DNA of 64,000 nt from the NCBI GenBank assembly GCA_002197995.1, contig NGZR01000006.1:496001-560000 (forward strand). The letters run 5' to 3'. The notes beneath the pieces are model-generated. The model searched no databases. It was not told where the DNA came from and saw only the letters and a list, made by a program, of their open reading frames with translations. The position numbers were made by a program, and so were the translations under genes. Positions 21,905 to 33,969 of this stretch are shown in pieces. Source of the DNA: Gaeumannomyces sp. JS-464 (lineage: Eukaryota > Ascomycota > Sordariomycetes > Magnaporthales > Magnaporthaceae). Each line of letters begins with the position of its first letter. The stretch's first letter is position 1.

Positions 21905-23003
21905 GTTAATGGTTTAAACTAGTTAAGCACCAGGTCATTGTTAATAGATTGGACCTGCATATACGGGAGGGATTATAAACGAGGAGTTGCTTGGACGACA
22001 TGAGGCAATCAAAAAAATTATATAATCGACCCTTAGATAATGCATCGACTTTTAAATGTGAACACATATGAACACGGTGGAAATATAACCACTGCCTGTG
22101 TCTTTCGGCGCCGTGATTAGTCAAGTTCCATAGCAGTCGCGACTTAGCCGTCTTTAATGAGAATAATGGAAAACAAAAAACAGTTAAAGAGCTTTTTATG
22201 CAGCTTTATCATATTTCCCCGCGAGTATACATTTCGTTGCAGCAGTTATGGCCGAACCGCAATAAACTATTTAGTAATGGTTTAACAAGATGATATAATT
22301 AGGGCATGTTCGGTATTAAATGGTTTTTTTTTAGTTTGTTAACCCTGATTTGAAAGTGTTGCGTGGGGGTTGCCTAATTAGCAACAGCGTCCAGGCGGTT
22401 TTAAGCGACTTTATGTAAACAGGGTGGGCTTGGCAGGCTTTTTTGTGGGCAAAATGTTGCCTTTTTTAAACCGACCTGGATAATGCTTATGCGAAAATCT
22501 AACCGATTAAATCACGGTTTAAAACGTTTTTATTACATACTTAGCCTTTTGCAACGGTACGATAGGCCCATCCGAGTTAAATGCTAACGCGTTTTAAATT
22601 GTTTAATAAAAGGACCAAACTAACGGTAAATTATACTAGCTAAGTATATTAATAATATATAAAGCATAAGGGTTTTAATAAAGGCAATTAAAAGCATTTA
22701 GTAAATATTTTACGGTTCGATTTCGTTATAAAACTATATGTATATAGCGTTTGCACGCTTTAAGTGTAAAGTTACAAACTTTTAAAATGGCTTATAACGG
22801 TAACTTTAAAGTTATTTTAGCATTACGCGCGAGGATTTAGCAACGAAAGAGGTTTTTTAAATAAAGCGTTGCTTTTTATTTTTTTTAACTTTTTGGGGCA
22901 TTAAAAGGGTTATAACGAGTTTATAAGCTAAAAATAGTTAACATTCGACGTGCTTTAATTTAAACAAGCATTAAGTTTAGCATATTAACAATAAGGAATT
23001 CGC
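21905..23003. other. RIP-mutated sequence, unclassified
   Basis: No domain could be read in any frame. It lies between the last gene and the LTR of the first retrotransposon, whose target duplication shows that this DNA was present before that element inserted. Confidence 0.4.
22999..23003. repeat. Target site duplication TTCGC, left
   Basis: Directly abuts the 5' LTR of element 1; identical to 30390-30394. Confidence 0.9.
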
Positions 23004-23448
23004 TGTTACGACCATGCAAGCCCTTAAAACAGCAAGGCAAAAGGGGCCCCGAACTGGTGCTTCCGCCCCGCCCCGGTTACGTGGAGTTACGTAAACCAAA
23101 AGGGATTTGTGGATTTATAACAAAGCAATAAATCCGGGAAAAGATTTGTGGATTTATAACAAAGCAACAAATCCAAAAAGGATTTATAAATTTATAGCAA
23201 AGCTATAAATCCAACCTAATACAAGGCAAAAAGCAGCGTATATATAAAAGATGGATTTCCTATTGTTTTAGGTAGCTTTAACTAAGGCTTCGGTATTAAT
23301 TAACCTAAGTTAGCTCCTAAGCATCCCCTAAAGCAAGCAATTAAATTGTCCTTTTAAATCACGTGTTCTTTTATTTACCAATACCAGCGATACTGTCCTT
23401 TCCACCCCCGAAATGCCTTATTTTAAAAGCAAACCTTTAATTGTAACA
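23004..23448 (+). repeat. 5' LTR of element 1
   Basis: 445 bp, begins TGTTACGACC and ends ATTGTAACA. Contains three tandem, hairpin-capable units (GGATTT...AAATCC) at 23103-23212. Differs from the 3' copy almost only by C/T and G/A changes. Confidence 0.92.
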
Positions 23449-26400
23449 TTTTAACTAATCCTATTTAATACCTCGTTAAAAAGGGAAAACAATGCAGCTA
23501 TGGCAAACAGCAGCAAAAAGCTTAAAAAGGAAAAGATTACGGTTTTCACCTTAACGGTGTTAAATACGACTTCGATAAGGCCGCCGATACGGCTAGCCTT
23601 TTTAAACTTATATCGAACGAGATCGCCAAAAGCTAAGCCAAAGTAAAGCAATTTACTACGAAGTTAGTATCCCTCGAAACGCCTATCGCAATCCGAACGT
23701 ACAAATTCCCGTCCTCGGATTTTTACGGAAAGGAGGACGGCAAGCTTAAAACGTTTTTTACCGAATGCAAAAGCTACTTTAAATTTTACAAACAGCAGTT
23801 CGTAAGCGAGGAACAAAAGATTGCTTACGCTATTACTAAGCTGGACGGCAAAGTAAAAAAGTGGTTTTAGCTAACCTAAAGTAACTACCTTAAAAGGTAT
23901 AAAAGTAGCCAAAAAGCTACCAAGCTTATTTTCGCCAGCTTCGAAACTTTCGGAAAAAAGGTCGGAAAAGTGTTCGAAATAATCGACAAAACCCGAATTG
24001 CGGAAAAAGATTTGCTGGTTTTTAAATAGCGAAGGCTTGCAGCTAAATACGCAGCGAACTTTTAACGAATTAGCATTAAGCTTAGCTAAAATAACGCCAC
24101 GTTAATGCTGCACTTTTACAACGGATTACGCGAAAACGTAAAAAATAAATTCGCAAAGCAGGATCGCGCGGAGTTTTTTACGGATTACGTTAAAAACGCG
24201 GTTTGCATTAGCGATAAACTATACGAACGATAACAAAAAAAAAGATATGGTTTTAAAAACGCGGTATAAATAATAAGGCTAATTAAAAAAAGGCTAAATA
24301 ACAATTTACTACGGTTTACAAAATGCATTTAAGCTTTATAAACTTTAGTGCGGGAGCCGCTTATTAGTAATAAAGGCAATAAAAAAAGCAAAAATAAAAC
24401 CCGAAAAACGGGAAGTGTTTTAAATGCGGCTAAATTAGCTATATAAAAATTAACTGCTTTTAGCGAAATAATAACCGCCAGGTAGCGAACTTTTAACGAA
24501 CGTAAAAAAGCTTAATATAAAAAGGATTATGTTTTAAAATGGCGTTTAGCTAAATGTATTATTACGACGAATTATATGTTATATACTAATTTGATAAAAA
24601 GGTTATTAAATGGTATTTTTAAAAGCTTCGAAACATTTGTATGCTTAAAGCTATAAAGCTTAAATACGATAGCAAAAGAAAATAGCGGATTATTTCCGGG
24701 CCCGAAAACTTAAAGGAAAAAAACGACACCGCTTTTCGCGGGATTTAAAAAGGAGCAATTTTAGCAAATAGCGCGGCGGAAAAAAAAGCTTTTAAGCTAA
24801 ATACACCTTTTCCGAAAGTTAAAGAATTTCGATATTAACGTTAAAATAAACCAAGGTGGTTAAAACTTTAAAACGGCCGAGTTTTAAAAACGAGCGAAAG
24901 GTTTAAACGGCGGAACTTCCGTATTTATGGTTCGCGAAAAGCAAGCAAACTGGAAAAACTAACACGCTTTTACGCCCTTCGATATTTCGGTGTGTTTTTA
25001 AAACGTTAAGGTTTTAAAACACCCAAATAGCCCGTTATATTACGCTACCCTAGCGAACGAAAACGACGGTTAATTTTTATTATAGTTTAACAATTAATAA
25101 AAAGTTAAATATGCTAGCTATAAATCCAAAAACGCAAACGAGTTAAAACAAATTGCGCTAATTTTTAAAAACCACCTTAATATCGATATAAAACACTCGA
25201 GACATTTGTACTTTTTTTTAAACAAAATGCATTTACAAAAAATGCAAATTCCATTTACAACTTAAGCTTAAATACGGTTTTTTCCTACGGAAATTAAAAA
25301 ACAAGCTTAAAATTAAGCCCCGTTTAGCATTTTAATCGCTATAATGGGAGCTAGCCCGGATCGGCAAGTTTACCGCAGTTTTTAAACTTAACGAGCGGTA
25401 TTTAATGCTATATGTTACCAAAACATTCGATTGGGAAAAATGCGAAATTACGAAATGCAAAAAACATATGGCATAAAAGGCGGAAATTTACATTAGGGGA
25501 TCGCGCGAACCGTACGTACCGTTTAACCCGGATAAAAAAACGAGCGTACGGTACTCGTTTTTTTTATTAAAAAACTAAAAAAACCACTTAAGTAAAAAGC
25601 ACGAAATGGGAAACGGAAACCGATAAAAACCCTCGCAATAGCAAAATCGAATTAACCGTACAACCTATTAATATTTCGAATGGAATATTAAAGGAAAAAG
25701 GTTAAAATAATAATCGATTGCGAAATATAAACGATTATATATCGCTATAAGCGTTAAACGGTATAAAATTCCTATAAAACGGAAATATTAACCGTATTAA
25801 CTAAAAACGGTCGAAGGAATATTTATCGTTTATAATAAAAAATGGATCGACCGAAAATATAACTAGTAATATTACGCACCCGAAACGGGGAAAACGTTAT
25901 TATTATATTAAACGAGCTAAATATAAAAAAGGAAATGTAATTTTCGAAATCCCTTAATTTAAAAAAATAACCCACGGATAAATTGGGCCACCGGTTAAAT
26001 TTAATAGGAAAAACCACGAATAATTAAAACGGTTTACTAATTACGAACTTTAAACCGTAAGCATAAAAGCAACGAAAAAAGGTTATAACGGTAATAGGAT
26101 TTAGCGATTTATTTTTGCATTTAGCATTAACAAATACGCGATTATCCAAAGCGGAAAACGATTAAAACGATTAAACTAATATTAAAAAACGGCTCGCGAA
26201 TATTCCAAAGAAATACCACAAATACGAGAAATTGTTTCGGAAAAACCTAAAAACGGTATTTCCCGAATATAAACCATTCGATTTGGAAATTAAACTTAAG
26301 CTAAAAACGCAGTTTAAATATTAAAAGCTATACCAGCTTAGCTTTCGGCAATAAAAGGTGTTAAAAAAACAATTAAAAGAAAATTTACGAAAGAACACAT

Positions 26401-29214
26401 TAAACTTTTGGATTTTTTAATAGGATATAAAATCTTATAAAAAAGAAAAAAAAACGGGACGGGACGAATGTATATTAACTACCGCCCGCTAAACGAAACT
26501 ACGATAAAAGATCGGTATTTTTTGCTTTTTATCGACGAATTGCGCGATAAGCTCGGCAAAGCTTAGTATTTTACGGTTTTAAACCTACGAAAAGCTTACA
26601 GCTTAATACGGATTAAAAAAGGCTAAAAATAGCTTACGGCTTTTAAAACAAAGTTTAAATGCTACGAGTTTTTAATAATAACTTTCGGGCTTATTAACGT
26701 ATTAACCACGTTTTAAAAAATAATTAATTATATATTTACGCGAATATTTCGATATTTTTATCCGCGTATTTATAATATTTTGATTTTTTCGGAAACGATA
26801 AAAAAGTATAAATAGCACGTGCATAAAATGCGTTAAAATTGCTTAACGCAAAGTTCTTCGTTAAATTAAAAAAAATGCGAATGGCATTCGTAAAAAGTCG
26901 CTTTTTTAAAATTCGTAATTATATTTAAACAAATTTGCATAAACCTTAAAAAAAGTTAAAGAAATTAAAAAATGGCTTATATTTAAAACGTTACGAAAAT
27001 ATAAAGGTTTTTAGGATTTTTAAACTTTTATAAACGGTTTATCCCGTAGTTATAGCAAAATCGCTATACTATTTACGAACTTTACTAAAAATAACCACCA
27101 ATTTTATTGGGAAAAGTAAAAACAAAAGGCTTTTAAGCAATTACAAAACGCCGTATTAAAAAAACCAATATTAGCATTTCCAAACCCAAAAAACCCTTTT
27201 AAAGTTAAAACCAATGCGTTAAATTACGCGATTAACGGCCAATTTAAATAGCGAAACGACTAAAAACGGTTGCACTTTTACGCGTTCTTTTCGCAAAAGT
27301 TAAACGGATTTAAATTAAACTACCAAATCCACGATAAAAAACTTTTAGCGATAATTTAAGCATTTAAAAAGTAGCGGCTATACCTATAAAACGAAGCACT
27401 AAATTATAATATATACGAATTATAAAAACCTAACGCATTTTACTATAAGCAAAAACCTAAATAAGCGATAAATCCGTTAAAGCGAGTTTTTGCAAAACTA
27501 CGACATTCGGATCGAATACCAAAAAAGGTCGGAAAACGGCCGGGCGAACGCTTTAAACCGACGACCGGATTACCAGGTCGCAATACCCGAAAAAACGAGT
27601 AATTTTAGCGGAAAGACCAAACGGATTTTTAATCCCGGTATAAAAAATACTCGTTAAAACGGTCCGGTAAAGAAAAGTTTAAACCTTAAAAAAAATCCAA
27701 CAAATTTATAACCAGCTAGCATACGGCCATTAAAGCGTAAAAAAAACGTAAAAACGGTTATAACAATATTACGGGTTCGTAAAAACTCGAGCCGAAATAT
27801 AAAACGCAATAAAAAATTGCGAAAGTTATGCTAAAAACAAAGCCAACAAGCATAAACCGTACGGGTTATTGCAACCTTTGCCAGCACCGGATAAAGCATA
27901 GCAAAAAGTTACTATAAATTTCGTTATTAAACTTTTTTAATTTAAAAAGCTATTAACTGGAGTAAAATACGACAATATATTAGTAATAATGGATAGGCTT
28001 ACCAAATACGCCTTATTTTTACCATATAAAAAAGCAGCGACGCTACGAAGCTAGCGTACGTTTTTATTAAACACGTAATAGCGGAATACGGCACGCCGAA
28101 CCGCTTAATTACGGATAAAAATAAGCTATTTATAAGCAAGTTTTGGAAAAGGCTTACGAATAGGCTAAAAGCGGGACACTTTTTATTATAGCTTACCATT
28201 TTTAAACAAATGGATAAACAAAACGAACGAACCAAACTATAAAGCAATACTTACGTTATTACGTTAATTACAAACAAAACGACTAGGTATAACTACTCCT
28301 TATAGCTTAATTCGCTTATAACAGCTTAATTTATAAAAGCATAAAAACTATACCGTTTTATACGAATTACAGGTTTACGCTTACAGCGTATAAGGAACCT
28401 AAGGCAGGAAAACATGCTTTAATAGCGGAAATACAAATGACGGAGCTTACCAAACTATATAAACACCTTCAAACAAAGCTAAAAAAGCTACAGCACCGCA
28501 TAACTACTTAAGCAAATAAAAAAAAAATCGAAAAACCGACTTTTAAAAAAAGGATAGCGTTTATCTTTTTCGACGAAATATTAAAACGAAACGACCAAGC
28601 GATAAACTAAACCATAAAAATTAAAACTTTTTAAAATGTTAAAAAAGGTTTCGAACGTAAATTACAAATTCCGATTACCGCTAACCATAAAATCCCACCC
28701 GGTTTTTTATATTTCCCTATTCGAACTAGCGCTACCGGGCTTTAAAAGCGACGAGTTAGTAGAAATTAACTTAAAATAAAAGTACGAAATCGAAAAAATT
28801 TTAAACTATAAGCTAAAAAACAGGTTTAAAAAGTACCTAGTTAAATGGAAAAAGTACGGCTACGAGGAAAACACGTGGGAAAAAGGAACTAACTTTGTAA
28901 ACTGCTAAAAAGCCTTAACGAAATACCGGCAAAAGCGTTTATAAAAAGGTTAGCAAAAAACGGTAAAACGACGATCTTCCTTAAAAACACCCGCGATGTT
29001 TCCAAAAAAAACCGCCGGTTTTTTTAGCCTAGCCGGGACTTATAAAGTGGGTGTTATAAATGGTACCGTTTTACCACTAGGTTAAAAGGAAGCAGCACTT
29101 ACCGAAACCAAATAAAGCAAAGGAGTTTACACCGAACGGTTAGCAAAAAAAAAAAAAAAAAGGATAAAAGCTCGACAAGCTCCGAGGCAAGCCCGAAAAC
29201 TCGTCGACCTTTAC

Positions 29215-29285
29215 GGTCGTGCCGGGATTCGAACCCGAAACCTCGGCAAAAAAACCAAAGCCACGCCTAATGCGCTACAAAACCC
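29215..29285 (-). other. tRNA-like remnant inside element 1
   Basis: On the minus strand a near-perfect T arm (TCGGG-TTCGAAT-CCCGG) is preceded by a D-arm-like GCGC...GCGT hairpin and an anticodon-arm region degraded to TTTTTTT. The acceptor ends (GGTTTTG versus CACGACC) pair only partly. About 71 nt. It is most likely a RIP-damaged tRNA-derived segment and not a working tRNA. Confidence 0.45.
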
Positions 29286-29422
29286 AAAAAAGTTATTAAA
29301 AAGGGTTACAACTTACCCTAATTAAAAAAGGCAAGCAAGTCCAGGTTAGGATTAACCTCGGGCACCTGCCAGTCGAAAAAAGCCACAAAAGGCTTAAAAA
29401 GCGAGGCAGCCTAGCGGGCCGC

Positions 29423-29632
29423 CTAGTCGGCCTCCTCCCGCTTAACACGCTCCAACTCCTTTACCGAGTTAATGCCGCGACGCACCGCGCGCATTATCTT
29501 TTCCAGCCACATTCGTTTTTGCTTTCGAAAACGAAGGACTTTCTCCTTCGCCTTTTCCAGCTTAACTTTAAATTTGGAATGCTGGATAACAATTTCCAAA
29601 GCTCGAAAGGAAAAGGCTTTAAAACGTCGCAC
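29423..29632 (-). pseudogene. Antisense ORF between chromodomain and 3' LTR of element 1
   Basis: A 69-codon open frame on the strand opposite to gag-pol encodes a highly basic, helical sequence ('KLEKAKEKVLRFRKQKRMW', 'INSVKELERVKREEAD'). Open reading continues in sense after single stops towards 29,320. I do not know the family. It survives open although the rest of the element is full of stops. Confidence 0.4.
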
Positions 29633-29943
29633 CCCGAGCGATTAATCCGAAAACACTCCACGCACCGAAACGAGTCCTAAAAAAAGGCTTCACATTTTTC
29701 ACGTTTTAAAACCTCGTAATAGTACGAATAAAAAGGCATTTCGTAGCAGTTAAGGAAAATAATCGCCAAAAGCTTTTTGCGATTAACGGTTTTCTTCGCG
29801 AAAAACGTTTTCGCACTTGACTAAACATTTTGTTAGGATAAAAAGGGAATGGGAAATGGTAAAAAAGGAAAGTACTTACTATTAACAAAAGGCGGGGCGA
29901 TAAAACGTGGCTAAAAGGACTTGGCCTAAAAGGGGAAACCTAA

Positions 29944-30389
29944 TGTTACGACTATGCAAGCCCTCAAAACAGCAAGGCAAAAAGGGGCCCCGAACTGGTA
30001 CCTTCGCCCCGCCCCGGTTACGTGGAGTTACGTAAACCAAAAAGGATTTGTGGATTTGTAACAAAGCAATAAATCCGGGGAAAGATTTGTGGATTTATAA
30101 CAAAGCAACAAATCCAAAAAGGATTTATGGATTTGTAGCAAAGCCACAAATCTAACCTAACATAAGGCAAAAGGCAGCGTATATATAAAAGATAGATTTC
30201 CTACTATTTTAAGTAGCTTTAACTAAGGCTTCGGCATTAGTTAACTTAAGTTAGTTCCTAAACATCCCCTAAGGCAAACAATTAAATTGTCCTTTTAAAT
30301 TACGTGTTCCCTTGTTTACTAGCACTAGCGATACTGTCCTTTCCACCCCCGAAGTGCCCTACTTTAAAAGCAAACCCTTAATTGTAACA
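29944..30389 (+). repeat. 3' LTR of element 1
   Basis: 446 bp, same termini as the 5' copy. Followed at once by TTCGC (30390-30394). Confidence 0.92.
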
Positions 30390-30394
30390 TTCGC

Positions 30395-31114
30395 GTGCTG
30401 CTCGTATTTTTATAAAAAAGCGACGATTTAGCCGTTTTTAACTACTAAAATCTTTTTTTTATTTTTATCCGCATTTAAATTAATATTTTTTCCTTTTGTT
30501 TGTTTTTATTTCCTTTTATACTTTCCTTTTATCTTTTTTTTGTTAATTTTCGCTTTTTAGCTTTTTTATTTACCATAATGCATTTTAATACCATTGTTTA
30601 AATCGCCGCCATTTTAAACATCGCCTTTTTAGCTTTTACCCTTTTTATTTTCCCCGACCAAACCATACTGGCCTTTTTTTCACGTCGTTAAACAAATTGC
30701 TAATTCGGTCCCGATAGGAAGTTTATTTCGAAAGGTTTATGCAAATTCGTAACTACGCCGTTAAAAAAAGTTAAAACCGGTACTATTTAACTCTTTGGCA
30801 AAAAATAGTCCAATTTTAAAAAACTCCCTATTTACGGCGACGGATCGATATACGGCAAATGGGGATAAGGTCGTTAAGCAAGCCGAAAAAGCTGAAAAAA
30901 AAACGAACTTTAAATAAATCTCGCTATTTTAACCTAGTTAATAAAATAACGAGCGTTTTAAAGCTAACGACCAAATAAAAACTAAAAATTTATATTTCGT
31001 ATAAAAGCTAACTTTAAAAAGTTGCTTTTAAAACTCGTACTTTAATATATAATGCAAGCGAACTTTAAAAATAAAGCGTTATAAAAAGCGAAAATAAAAT
31101 CTTTTTTAAATATA
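30395..31114. other. RIP-mutated sequence, unclassified
   Basis: About 720 bp, extremely AT-rich. No domain or repeat boundary identified. Confidence 0.35.
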
Positions 31115-31550
31115 TAACGTGGTTTATTAATAAGTAACGCATATTAGCGAGTAACGCATTTCGAAATCCTATATTAAACGCGATTTTCGACAACCTTTAC
31201 TAACTTCGCTAATTTAAGCCCAAATTTAACCAAATTTAAAAATGTTGTATTTAATTAAATAGGAAATTTAAGTTAATTTTCTTAGATTTTTCTTATTACT
31301 TTTATACGGTTAGTTTATAATACTGTGTAATATACTGTGTATAATATGCAACTAACTTTAAAAGGGTAATAAGAAAAATCCAAAAAAAAAAAATTAAATT
31401 TCCTATTTAGTTAAATACAAAATTTTTAAATTTGGTTAAATTTGGGCTTAAATTAGCAAAGTTAGTAAGGGTGTTAAAAATCGCGTTTAATATAGGATTT
31501 CGAAATGCGTTACTCGCTAACATCCGTTACTTACTAATAAACCACGTTAC
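31115..31550. repeat. Large palindrome, possible MITE or foldback element
   Basis: The left arm (31115-31306) is almost the exact reverse complement of the right arm (31355-31550): both carry GTGGTTTATTA, GAGTAACGCATTTCGAAATCC, AAGCCCAAATTTAACC and AATAGGAAATTTAA in mirrored order. About 50 bp separate the arms. Terminal inverted arms of some 195 bp with no coding space suggest a foldback or MITE-type element. Confidence 0.75.
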
Positions 31551-31767
31551 CATTTGGATATTCCATTTTTATTTAACTATAAAACTAGCTATTTTTCTTT
31601 TAAATACCATTTTACTTATATAACGTTTAAATTAAACTACGAAATAACACTGCTATAAATGCGATTATTACGCCTAATAAATAACCAAACCAATTTTGCG
31701 GCAATAAGTCCGACGATTTAAAGCAAAATAACTTTTAAAGTTTTTTTTTACCGATTTTAGTTATCTG
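31551..31767. other. RIP-mutated spacer
   Basis: No feature identified. Confidence 0.3.
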
Positions 31768-32500
31768 CTAAGCCGTTACTTTGTTAAACGACGCCCTGTC
31801 GTTAATAAACGGGAACGGCTTGTTAAGGACGTCCTTGCTAAAAAACTGGCAAAGCGACTCCTGCTTATTGCCCAGCTCGTATTTAAACAGTTAGCCTGGC
31901 GGCGCTAAGCGGCGCACGTTATTAAAATACCGTAGCGCAACGGCGCGGGCTTTAGCCTCGGTCGGCCGGCGGCACAGCTTGCCGTAAAAGCTAAAGTGCA
32001 GCTTTTATAGGCACCGCATAACGGGCCAGCCTAAAACGTACGCTGTTAAAAGGTGCAGTAATATAGCTGCGGGCTTTGCAAAGGTCGGCTCGAATAGCGC
32101 CGTATCGAAGCTGGCCCACCATTTGTCCAGGTCGCGCTGCACTAGCACCACTTTAGCGTTTGGGGAAGCGTAAACCAGCTCGAGCGCGAACGGCGAGGCC
32201 ATATCCGTTATTATTTCGAAGCCGCGGTCCGTTTAAAACGCGTTCCAATCGGCGCGCGTGTGCGAAGGGCGGGGCCGCGCGCCCGGGACGAACGGTTTAG
32301 TCGCTTCCGCCGCGCGCTCGATGCTTTCCCAATCAGTGTCGAATATGCTGTTAAACAGGCCGTAATGCACCGTATAACCTAGCTTTTGGTATGCAAACGT
32401 TATAAACGATTTAATTCCCATATAAAATAATGTTGCGTAAATAATTTTAAGCTTTTTTACGGCAAATAAAACTTTTGCTAATTTGGGCATATTAATTGGT
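31768..32500 (-). pseudogene. RIP-inactivated sulfotransferase-family gene
   Basis: On the minus strand a single frame can be followed through three stops. It contains 'GIKSFITFAYQKLGYTVHYG' (31-residue N-terminal region typical of the fungal Sulfotransfer_4 family), then 'ELVYASPNAKVVLVQRDLDK' followed by WWASFD, a core strand-turn of that family, a hydrophobic segment 'ILLHLLTAYVLGW', then 'KARAVALRYFNNVRRLAPPG' and 'ELGNKQESLCQFFSKDV'. The stops at about 32,235, 32,005 and 31,890 are all TAA, each explained by one C-to-T change from CAA or CGA. Family members are P-loop sulfotransferase-like enzymes often linked to secondary metabolism; function here is lost. GC content is higher than in surrounding transposon DNA. 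It implies that a duplicated copy once existed and triggered RIP. Confidence 0.75.
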
Positions 32501-33300
32501 AATATTGCTAAAAAATAATGCGAGTAATGGTAAAACAATTTGCAAAGGCGGCGTTAAAAAACTCCCGCTTAATATATTTTAAAAGCGAAAATCGCCTGGC
32601 TTTGCACCCCGCTAGGTAAATTTTAGCTCCGTTTAGGTAATTTCGCTTGCTTTTTAATGTTATATTTAGGTTTTACTAGCATTTAGCCCTGGTTAAACGA
32701 TACGAGCCCCGCATATTTAATTTTAAACAAAGTTAATAACGAATAACGTTTTTTTAGCCGTTTGGAAATAGCTGCTTACCAGGTTTTTAATATATTAATG
32801 CCAAATTTGTTAAATATTGGTAACACTTATATTATCCTTGCAAAAAAACCATTTTTAAACGTTGCATATAAATCCGTTTCGACGTTTATTAAACATAACA
32901 CTTGCAAACGTTTAAAATAAAAAAGGGTATAATTAAATAAATAGGTAAATATAATAAATACATTTCGTTTATCGTATAACGTTTTTTTTAAAAAGGGATA
33001 AAAGGGAATGAAAAAGGGTTTAAAGCGACACGCAAGTTAAAACGCTTTGAAAAAAAGCTTAAAAATGGCTAAAAGGATACCGCGCGCGTTAAACGTTACT
33101 TTAAAACCCTTTACACCTTTTTAAACATCCGTTTATTTGGTCGGTTACATTATTTTTACTATGTTAATAATCCCAAAAACGATGTACAAACAAGCGTAGG
33201 AAACGCGAATGCGCAAACTAACAGCGTAAAAAACCTAAATAAAGCTATTTAAATTATAAAACAAACAATTAATATAGCAAAACGATACATTTTACCTGCC
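32501..33300. other. RIP-mutated sequence, unclassified
   Basis: About 800 bp. The part near 32,500 could be the 5' end of the sulfotransferase relic. No other domain read. Confidence 0.3.
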
Positions 33301-33780
33301 ATGTTAAACAATTTAAAAGTAATGCTCGGCATGCGATTTAAACGTACCGGTTTAATAAACGATTTCGACCGTGCCGTTAACGCTACAATTAAAGCAATAA
33401 ATACCACTTTTTAAAACCACCCTAATCGAACTAGTTATTTAAACAACTTTAAAAACTAGCTCGGCATGCGATTTAAACAAACCGGTTCGATGGACGATTT
33501 TAATCGTACCGTTAACGTTACAACTAAGGCAATAAATATTATACTTTAAAACCACCCTAATCGCGTTGCAATATTAACCAGTTTAAAAACCGGCTCGGTA
33601 AAACGATTTAAACGCACCGGTTTAATGGACGGTTTTAATTGTGCCGTTAATATTACAATTAAAGCAATAAACGCTACACTTTAAAACCACTTTAATTACG
33701 TTAGCTATTTAAATAATCTTGGAAATTAGCTCGGCGGGCGATTTAAACGCACCGGTTCGATAAACGATTTTAACTAATAG
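33300..33780. repeat. Tandem repeat, about 135-bp unit, nearly four copies
   Basis: The motif CTCGG(C/T)...CGATTTAAACG/A-ACCGGTT recurs at 33325, 33460, 33594 and 33730, spacings 135, 134 and 136 bp. Each unit also carries CGTGCCGTTAA..TACAA and AAAACCACC.TAAT. Copies differ mainly by transitions. Confidence 0.85.
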
Positions 33781-33969
33781 CTTTCCTCGTATAGGGAAGG
33801 TTAAAGTTGTCGTACCGCTCCCCGTTTATTCGCATTTATTTAGCTCGGTATGCCGCTCGCATTTTCACTTCGCAGTTAATTAGAAAAAGCAAATTTATTA
33901 TTATAGGAAATTGTAAACCTCCTTCTTACTGTAAACTTCCGATTATTAAAGCATACCGATAAGCAGCAT

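Larger units (their letters stand above)
23004..30389 (+). mobile_element. Ty3/gypsy chromovirus, LTR element 1, RIP-mutated
   Basis: Full-length LTR retrotransposon, 7,386 bp, with LTRs of 445 and 446 bp (23004-23448, 29944-30389) that start TGTTAC and end GTAACA, flanked by a perfect TTCGC target duplication (22999-23003, 30390-30394). In order on the plus strand: Gag-like region 23,500-24,400; zinc knuckle near 24,415-24,470 (CFKCG...NCF) with its His changed to Tyr; reverse transcriptase about 26,460-26,800 ('NYRPLNETTIKDRYFLLFID'); integrase zinc motif near 27,865 ('GYCNLCQHR') and core near 27,985 ('MDRLTKYALFLPYK'); chromodomain 28,790-28,930 ('KKYLVKWKKYGYEENTWE'). Chromodomains of this clade guide integration to marked heterochromatin. 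A purine-rich tract AAAAGGGGAAA sits just before the 3' LTR. All frames contain many stops, so it is dead. Confidence 0.93.

Noticed and set aside
33300..33780. CRISPR-like regular repeat
   Set aside because: Unit is about 135 bp with no short direct repeats and spacers; the genome is eukaryotic.
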